From Simmondsia chinensis (Eukaryota; Streptophyta; Magnoliopsida; Caryophyllales; Simmondsiaceae), in assembly GCA_018398585.1 (NCBI GenBank), contig JAGTTD010000005.1, positions 14,745,355-14,809,354 of the forward strand: 64,000 bases of DNA, written 5' to 3'. Made by a program: the position numbers and the translations under genes. The notes under the pieces were generated by a model that had not been told where the DNA came from, did not search any database, and worked only from the letters and a program-made list of their open reading frames with translations. Positions within the stretch are counted from its first letter, which is position 1, and every line of letters starts with the position of its first letter. Positions 57,149 through 64,000 of this stretch are shown piece after piece.

Positions 57149-57880
57149 GTTGTTGAACAAAGCAAGCTTTAAGTTAACCTCTGAGTCTGACAAGCTAATT
57201 CTTACTAAAAATACCAACTTCTCGGGAAAAGATTTTGTAATGATGGTCTTTGTGTACTTGATGTGATGAATGCATCTAATTTTGCTTATATTATTGAGTC
57301 TTTGGATATGTGGATGCTAGGCTTGGACATGTGAATTACAACTCAGTTAAGAAACTTAAACAAATGAGTTTATTTCCTGATTGTGATTTAACCAAACCTG
57401 ATAAATGTGAAATATGTGTCGAGGCTAAACATCCAAAGAAATCATTTAACAAATCAATAGAAAGGACTTCAAGACTACTCGAGCTAATGCATTCTGACCT
57501 AGGGGACTCTAAAAGCACCATGAGTAGAGGTGGTAAAGATATTACATAAGTTTCATAGCTGACCACTCGTATATCTCATAAGTACTAAAGACAAGGTTAA
57601 TGAAATGTTTCTGAAATATAAAGCTGAGGTTGAGAACCAATTGGACTGGATGTGAGTATGATACTCTCTTCCTCAAGAAATATTGTGAGAAACTTGGCAT
57701 AATTCATGAGGTCTCAACCCCTTATACACATCAACAAAATGGAATAGCTGAAAGGAAAAATCAGACACTTAAAAAGAAGATGAATGCCATGCTAATTAGC
57801 TTAGGCTTACCCTCTAGCTGTGGGGGGAAGCCATGCTATCTTCTTGTCATATACTAAATAGGGTTCCACATAAGAAGTTA
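57149..57880 (+). pseudogene. Integrase region of element J
   Basis: Downstream of the TRIM the frame resumes (ALLNKASFKL region). It enters the pre-integrase domain (ARLGHVNYNSVKKLKQM, then CEICVEAKHPKKSF), where the H and C residues of the zinc site are visible. The core follows: LELMHSDLGDSKS carries the first Asp, then YCEKLGIIHEVSTPYTHQQN and GIAERKN carry the Glu. Part of the middle is lost near 57620. Stops occur at 57547 and elsewhere. Confidence 0.75.
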
Positions 57881-58126
57881 TATAGAACCCCGTATAAATT
57901 ATGGAAGGGCTACGTGCATAACCTAACATACTTGAAAGTGTAGGGAGTCTAGCTAAAATAGGAATTCCTGAATTTAAAAGAAGCAAAATTGGTCCTAAAA
58001 CTGTATATTTTTGTTGGATATGCCATGAATGCTGCACATAGATTCATACTTTTGAATGACTTGAGCCCTAGGGTTGGTAAGATAATAGAATCTTGAGATG
58101 CTGAATTCTTCGAGAATAAATTTCCC

Positions 58127-59240
58127 ATGAAGGAATTTATGCATGCTTTATTACCTGATTCCGTGCCTGTTATATTTGTATTATCATCTAATGATGCGCC
58201 CCCTGAGCTCGAAGCTCAAGAACTTAGAAGAAGTAAGAGGGCCCGCACTGGGACTAGTTTTAGACTAGACTTCATTGATACTTTGTTGTCTGAGCACCAT
58301 GATTTTAATGAACATGTTATGAATGCATTAATGTTAGAGAAAGATCCCAAAACTTATGATGAGGCTATGAGAACCATAGATGCTCCTTTTTGGATAAAGG
58401 CCATAAGTGATGAACTAGACTCTATAACGAGCAACAACACTTAGGTGTTAGTGGACCTTCCTAGAGGATGCAGACCTATAGGATGTAAGTGGGTGTTTAG
58501 AAAGAAACTAAGGATTGATGGGTCTATAGAGAAGTTCAAGGTCAGGCTAGTAGCTAAAGGGTACACTTAAGAATAAGGAATTTCTTTGATATACCTACTC
58601 AGTCATAATTAATATTGCCACTATAAAAGCCTTGATAGCTCTAACATCCATACATAGCCTTGTAATACACAAAATGGACATGAAAACCACATTCTTGAAC
58701 GATGACCTTGAGGAAGAAATTTACAAGGAATAACCCGAGTGGTTCGAGGTTCCTGGAATGGAGCATAAGGAGTGTAAACTTGTTAAGTCCTTGTATGGCC
58801 TTAAACAGGCTCCTAAATAATGGCATAAAAATTTTGATTGTACCTAAGTCATGCATGGTTTTGTTGTAAACAATGGTGATGCATGTGTGTATTCGAAGCA
58901 TGTTGATAATGACTCTGTGATTATCTGTTTATATGTTGATGACATGCTTATCTTTGGAATGAGTGTGAAAATTGTAAATGATACCAAGCCTTTCTTGAGC
59001 ACATGTTTTGATATGAAAGACCCAAGTGAGGCGGATGTGATACTTAGGGTTAAAATTACTAGAACACCTGAAGGTTTGATCTTGAGTCAATCCCATTACA
59101 TGGAGAAAATATTGAGGTAGTTTGATCACTTTGATGACACCTGAGGGTTTGATCTTGAGTCAATCCCATTACGTGGAGAAAATATTGAGGTAGTTTGATC
59201 ACTTTGATGACACACCTGCTAAAACTCCATATAACCCCAG
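58127..59240 (+). pseudogene. Reverse transcriptase of element J
   Basis: The RT leader (RRSKRARTGTSFRLDFIDTL) is followed by KTYDEAMRTIDAPFWIKAIS. After a stop at 58442 come GCRPIGCKWVFRKKL and further blocks in other frames. The active-site box LYVDDMLIFG is intact (about 58930-58960). At 59064-59136 and 59137-59209 a 73-bp tandem duplication repeats the block around PEGLILSQSHYMEKILR and shifts the frame. Confidence 0.78.
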
Positions 59241-59937
59241 TGTTCATTTGATGAGAAACACAAGAGATATTGTATCACAGGCTGAATATGCTAAGATAAT
59301 TGGTAGCTTAATGTTCTTAATAAACTACACTGGTTTTGATATTGCCTATGCCTTTAGCAGACTTAGTTGTTACACCCATAACCCCTAGTGATGAGCACTG
59401 GAGTGCATTGAAAAGATTGTTAAGATACCATGAATTAGGGTTTACACAATAAAAGGTTCCCTATTGTGTTAGGGGGATACTATAATGTTAATTGGGTGTC
59501 TGATTGTGATGAAATTCATTCGACTAGTGGTTATGTATTTGTGCTCGCTAATTGTGCTATTTCGTGAAAATCATCCGAACAAACCAGTATTGTTAAATTG
59601 ACCACGGAGCCATTGAGATGGCAGGTATGGAGGCTGACCGGCTGAGGAGTGTCCTAGGAGACATTCCATTGTGGAGGAAACCCATGCCCTAATGTCTTTG
59701 CACTGTGACTCACGAACATCAATTGGAGTTACTCAAAGTGAGGTTTATAATGGCAAGCAGAGACATATTCGCCTCAGGCATGGTGTCATGAGAAATTTGA
59801 TCACGAACAATGTAATTTCACTCGAATTTGTGAGGAGTGAGAAAAATCTGGCATATCCTCTTACAAAAAGCCTAGCAAGGAAATTAATAAATGAAACAGC
59901 TGAGGGAATGGATCTAAAGTCCCTATGTGTGTTCTAA
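59240..59937 (+). pseudogene. RNase H end of element J
   Basis: The text runs through SGYVFVLANCAIS (about 59530), LHCDSRTSIGVTQSE (59700) and RHIRLRHGVMRNLI, ending at 59937. This is the copia RNase H order with the late Asp and His region visible. Stops near 59387 and 59450 and a shift interrupt it. Confidence 0.68.
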
Positions 59938-60573
59938 TCCTGGCAAATACCTATCTTGGGAGTTGTTCTCAATGTTCAATGGGTTAAACGAAGTAAGAGA
60001 CCGGGAAATTTGTGATAGCCACTCGAACCCTTCCCATGTATGTTATATGAGTGGCTGTAAGATTTGCTGAACCTGCCATGATGGAGGTTGACCATAATGC
60101 TCTTAATGTCGTCCATAGCCCTTTGTGGTGGTGTGGGGCAGCACACCTAATGGACACATCGCTACTGCCCATGATGTGAGGATGAGCCTTTATCTCTTAA
60201 TGATGTTCATAGCCTTTATGGTGGTATGGGGTAGCGTACTTGATAGACTCACCTACGGGACTGTGGGGGTAGAAAGTCCTCCTATTGAGAATATGGGCTT
60301 ACTCTCTAGAGCAGTTCTGAAACCAGGTTTCGGATTATTTTTTAGGGACCTCATACGTCCTAATCACGGAGTACGTTTTAGCCTTGAGAACCCCATGAAC
60401 GAATGATTGCTTATGGTTTAAGACCTTGTTCATCAATGGGTGGTTGTGGGACATGCTTAGTCACTAGGTGCTATTTCAAGTCCAAAAGACAATAGCGTCA
60501 TTAAGTGTGGGTCTCACTGCTCAATAGCATTATTTCTTTCCTTCCTTTCTCAAAATTGAACCATGTGGGGGAT
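59938..60573 (+). other. Long untranslated region before the 3' LTR of element J
   Basis: No protein is supported over 636 bp. A direct repeat of a cttaatg...catagcc...tggtgtggggcag-type unit lies at about 60102-60195 and 60196-60250. A purine tract (catgtgggggat) precedes the LTR. Such extra 3' regions occur in some copia groups and may hold RNA-level signals, which is inference. Confidence 0.5.
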
Positions 60574-61588
60574 TTTTGGAATTTGGGGGTATCGTGCTTC
60601 AATTTTTGAGTCTTGTGTTTTTGCCCCAATCTCACATATAAAACTGGAGGAGGAGATTTTAGTTTATATACTCCCTTGTTATTGTACTTGGTAAAGTATT
60701 GTGGGGTCTGGGGCAGGTTTTGTGGTCTAGAGTGCTTTTTGTGAACTACACACTTGTGCGTGCGTCCACCTCGCCGAGTCGACCAGTACGTTGCGTAGCG
60801 GCGTGGTGTGGCGTGGACTTTTTCTAACCCAAACTTTTATTTTTGCGACCTTGGTATTTATTTGAGTTGTCATAAACCAACTCGAGTTAATTCCTTGTCT
60901 TAGGTAGTGGTCGAGGCCTTTGGCTGGAGCTCGAGGTGTATCCCAGTTAACTTCGAGTGTGCTGCCTCGAGGAGTTGTCCACACTCGAGGTCTACAGGCT
61001 CGAGGCTACAAGCTCGAGCTTGAGTATGCTTTTTGACCACATCTTTTCCCACTCTTTTCTTAACTGATTTTTTTCCATAACTGACCGAATTTTTAGGCTC
61101 TCCCGTATCCGCTATTTTTCTTGTTTGAGGTGAATTCTTTGTCATGATCTTTTACTTAACCTCCAAGTATTTTACTCTATAAATATTGTCCTTTAGGGTT
61201 TTGTAAAACACAGAATAACATATGAAATCTTCAAAGAAATTCTCCGTCTTCTTCATACCTTTTGTTCTCCATATTTTCATTCCCTTTTTTCCTCCATTTC
61301 TAAGCAAGTTGGGGCATACTCCAATCCATCTTCCCAAAGAACACTACTGAGTTGGGTGCCATTTTAACCCTGGGGTTCGGAGTGTCGTTCATCTTATCGT
61401 ACCTCTGCGGGTGCATAAACAACTTAAGGCAGTGGATTCTTTACGGCGCTGCAATTTTTTCGGTCAATTCTTTCCCTTCTATTAATCTTGTTAAAGCCGT
61501 TTCTTTCATCATTCTTGTAATCTCAGAATTAGTTTCATTGTAATAAAAGAGTTATATTTTGGTCGCTCACTCGCCTATTACTCCAACA
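60574..61588 (+). repeat. 3' LTR of element J
   Basis: It is 1015 bp and aligns with 54321-55316. The first dinucleotide is TT instead of TG. It ends ACTCCAACA. A TATA-like ctctataaatatt lies near 61177. Confidence 0.83.
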
Positions 61589-61750
61589 ATCTAAGTCATT
61601 ATATAATAAGTAATCATATTATGACTGGCGTGGGCTTTATTATTCCTAATATGTCCAAAACTAAGCCCTTTGACGGGAAGAATTACAAGATGTGGGCTAA
61701 TAAGATGAGTGCTTCATAGACCAAATAAAGTTTCATTACAGTTTGTTTAA
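61589..61750 (+). pseudogene. Second internal start (leader and Gag N-terminus) after the 3' LTR of J
   Basis: Right after the 3' LTR the sequence repeats the beginning of the J internal region: atctaagtca leader, then MTGVGFIIPNMSKTKPFDGK and NYKMWANKM. Similarity ends near 61750. This gives LTR-internal-LTR-internal, as from unequal recombination between related copies. Confidence 0.78.
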
Positions 61751-63187
61751 GTCATTTTTTATATCCAAATTCAACATGACACAAAAGCTATTTATCAAAT
61801 TTAAATCCAAATTTATTTGAATTAATTTTTTATATCAAAATCCATCATAAGTAGATTGAGTTGAATGGATATCTAACGGATTCATGTTCCATCAATCCCT
61901 ACTTATAACTCTTTACGGATCAAAAGTTATGACATTTTTAAGTCTTAATTACAAATCAATAGGACAATCCAACAACTCCAAGAAATTATCGGCTGCTTGT
62001 CCTATATCACGTATGATAATGTAGGTTCAACTGACATTATTTTGCTCTTCCGACACAATGCATACTCACATTGAATTGTTCTTCTTTTGTGCAATTGCTT
62101 GAAAAATGACAATTGGCTGAAGGTTGGGGTTGCTCTGATCACCCAAGAATGGAATCAATGATTAAATGCGGAGTGAATATTTCACCAACTTTCACTCGCT
62201 TTGTTGCTAGGGTTGTAACTAAGGTTGGTAAACGTATTATGCTGTGTCATGTTCTTATTCGTGTACTATCAGAGGTTCAAGAAAAGGAACAGACAAGCTA
62301 ATGGATGACTCACAAGTTAATCGTACAGTTATTTCGATAAAGTTCCGTTACATACCAATTCGCCAACTTACAAATATGATAACAACATACTTTGAATTAA
62401 GTTTGACAAAATTTATCTTTGTAGAAAATAAATTATCAAGTTAACATGATCAACCATATTTCAAATTATTTAATGACGAACATAATACAAAATCAAATTT
62501 ATCCAAATTATTATAAATTGTTTAAATGTCTCAATCCAAAACAAATCCTACTCTGAGCCTAGTTCAAACTTACTATCTTCGTGTCTTGTTCCCGTATCAT
62601 ATTAGATTTTTCCAACTTGAGTTGTGAAACCAAGATAGAGAATTGTTGAAGTGTTGCTGAAAGCATATTCAAACACGAATATATTTGAATATAAACTGAT
62701 TTTGATAACAATTAGATTTCCGGATCACATAGCTAGAGTAATTTTCTTACGAGATCCAACTTATATTTAACTTATCTCCATTCGTATTGAATCTATTATC
62801 AAGTTTGTTACCGAGTAGAGGATGGCATGTTTTTTCTTTATCACTTCACAAGAAAAAGATGGACCCCCCTTGATTTTTAATTAGCATGATAATTAAAAGC
62901 ACAGTAGGAGGGAAGATTGTTAGTTGGTCAGTACCAGCTACCCTTCTTGGGCTTTCGTAATTTAATGTATCCCAACGCCCTTTATGATGCTACACTCCTT
63001 TTTATTCATACATATTACATATACTTAATTTTAATATTCATTAAATTTTGTAAACTAGATAATATGCTTAGGAGTCACTGAATTAAAAAAAAATTACATC
63101 AAACTAATTAATCAGCTTTTTGTAAAACGAATAACATTAGCATGTTTATTTTGTAAATAAATTATAGTTTTTTGACAGATAAAGTGT
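61751..63187. other. Unassigned AT-rich sequence
   Basis: No supported gene, LTR pair or inverted repeat. Short open stretches at 62113-62444 have no known motif. Confidence 0.4.
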
Positions 63188-63290
63188 TGCTCATTAAAGA
63201 CAGCCTCTCCACAGGGTAAAAGCCTATAAGGATAAGGCTGTATTAGGATATGTCTCAAACTCCTTGGATTTTTTAAGAGGGCCTTGAGCA
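63188..63290 (+). mobile_element. Possible degenerate Au-like SINE body
   Basis: The blocks gacagcctctccacaggg, ataaggctgtatta and gagggccttgagca occur in the same order as in the SINE at 27970-28065, with considerable divergence. It abuts the LTR-like segment that follows and may be part of it. Confidence 0.3.
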
Positions 63291-63760
63291 AGCCGATCGA
63301 TCGGGTAAGAAGCCGATCGATCGGGAAAGTACGCAGAAGCATGACGTGTCCAGGAAGCGCCCCGAGCGATTGGGACCCCCCAATCGATCGGGACTCCAAA
63401 ACACGGAACCCTTGTTGTGCTAGTATAAATATAACGTGATGTTTACGTTTTAGGTATCCAATAAAGAGAGAGCGCGGTCATTAAGGGTTGAGAGGAAGTG
63501 ATTTTGTAATTCTTCCATAGATCTCGTTCAGAGAAAGTGTCTTTGTAATTCTTTTATTATTTTGATAAATAAAGAATCTCCATCTCTGCCCGTGGTTTTT
63601 CCCCTCTCGATTGAAGAGGGGTTTTCTACGAAAATCATTGTGTTTTCTATTTGTTCTCTTTTATTCTTGTTTTGCTTCTCGTATTTGTTATAGTATTTGA
63701 ATCGGATCCAATTCTGGGTTATTTATTCTGCACAGGTTGCATACATTTTAATATTCCCAA
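63290..63760 (+). repeat. LTR-like sequence with GATCGATC palindromes
   Basis: Four copies of a ccgatcgatcggg-type palindrome or its decayed form lie at 63293-63391. A TATA-like tataaatata follows at 63424. Downstream text (gcccgtggtttttcccctc, then gaagaggggttttctacg, 63587-63640) is typical of plant copia LTR ends. No primer site or pol was seen to the window edge, so the outer limits are uncertain. Confidence 0.5.
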
Positions 63761-64000
63761 TCTATGTCTTGGCTAGAGACTCTTTGAGGCACTGAAATTT
63801 GACATTTAATTTATTCAAGAAAATTCTGATACTTTCCGTTCATTGTAGGAGAATTTAGGACAAACATGATATTTATTCTGAATGCAGGGAGTTAATAGTG
63901 ATACTCTAACAAGTCAAGTTTGTTGGATTGCTTGCACTGCATAACTTTACCGGAAATGCATGCATGACAATAGCGTTTCTTGAATATGAAATGAGTTGAT
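63761..64000. other. Unassigned sequence to the window end
   Basis: I see nothing supportable here. Confidence 0.3.

Larger units (their letters stand above)
54321..61588 (+). mobile_element. Ty1/copia element J
   Basis: LTRs of about 1 kb (54321-55316 and 60574-61588) flank gag, PR, IN, RT and RNase H in copia order and a long untranslated 3' region. A TRIM is inserted between protease and integrase. The RT active-site box is intact, but stops, shifts and a 73-bp tandem duplication disable the gene. The left flank is gtagg. The right side continues into another internal start rather than a target duplication. Confidence 0.85.

Overview
This window is nuclear DNA of a flowering plant, probably a dicot. 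It is AT-rich, and nearly everything in it is a transposable element of a typical plant family. These include Ty3/gypsy chromoviruses, Ty1/copia elements, RTE-clade and L1-type LINEs, Au-like SINEs, a TRIM, a hAT-type MITE and foldback repeats. Nothing bacterial, organellar or CRISPR-like was seen. I could support only one candidate host gene: an exon at 28599-28851 with a tentative second exon at 35745-35779.

Layout. 1-557: minus-strand LTR-like piece. 558-3664: 3' part of a gypsy-like element (A) whose internal region is one long decayed reading frame with no recognisable pol. 3790-5142: LTR, primer-binding site and leader of a retrotransposon. 5143-5640: RTE LINE fragment. 5641-15799: minus-strand gypsy element F, split by complete chromovirus E (7662-13411, target duplication tgatg). 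15893-16026: SINE/LINE tail. 16090-17215: foldback element. 17540-22250: second foldback-like repeat, split by the non-autonomous gypsy element C (17925-21605, target duplication tgatt). 22364-28391: decayed copia element G (target duplication aaatt). Its 3' LTR carries a SINE with a 5S-rRNA head (27840-28090). 28599-35779: candidate host gene, with minus-strand chromovirus H (29832-35165) in the proposed intron and a short LINE tail (35839-36013) in the proposed 3' UTR. 36281-42881: gypsy element I, broken by a GC-rich 1.3-kb solo-LTR-like insertion. 42955-43600: RTE LINE 3' end. 44988-47340: L1-type retroposon carrying only an ORF1. 48666-50100: LTR K, split by a hAT-type MITE. 52240-54044: noncoding L1-like retroposon. 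54321-61750: copia element J, containing a TRIM and followed by a second internal start. 63180-63760: LTR-like sequence.

How the parts relate. Every pol gene seen carries stops, frameshifts or catalytic substitutions, so none looks autonomous. The nesting gives a relative order: F before E, foldback L before C, G before the 5S SINE, J before the TRIM, and K before the MITE. Several residents are parasites of other elements' machinery. Element C keeps LTRs, priming sites and Gag but no pol. The TRIM keeps only LTRs and a primer site. The SINE shares its 3' body with RTE LINE tails found elsewhere in the window. Two retroposons with long target duplications lack any reverse transcriptase. The strongest candidate for something new is the 5S-headed SINE. 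Next are the long unknown reading frames that sit where pol should be in elements C and A.
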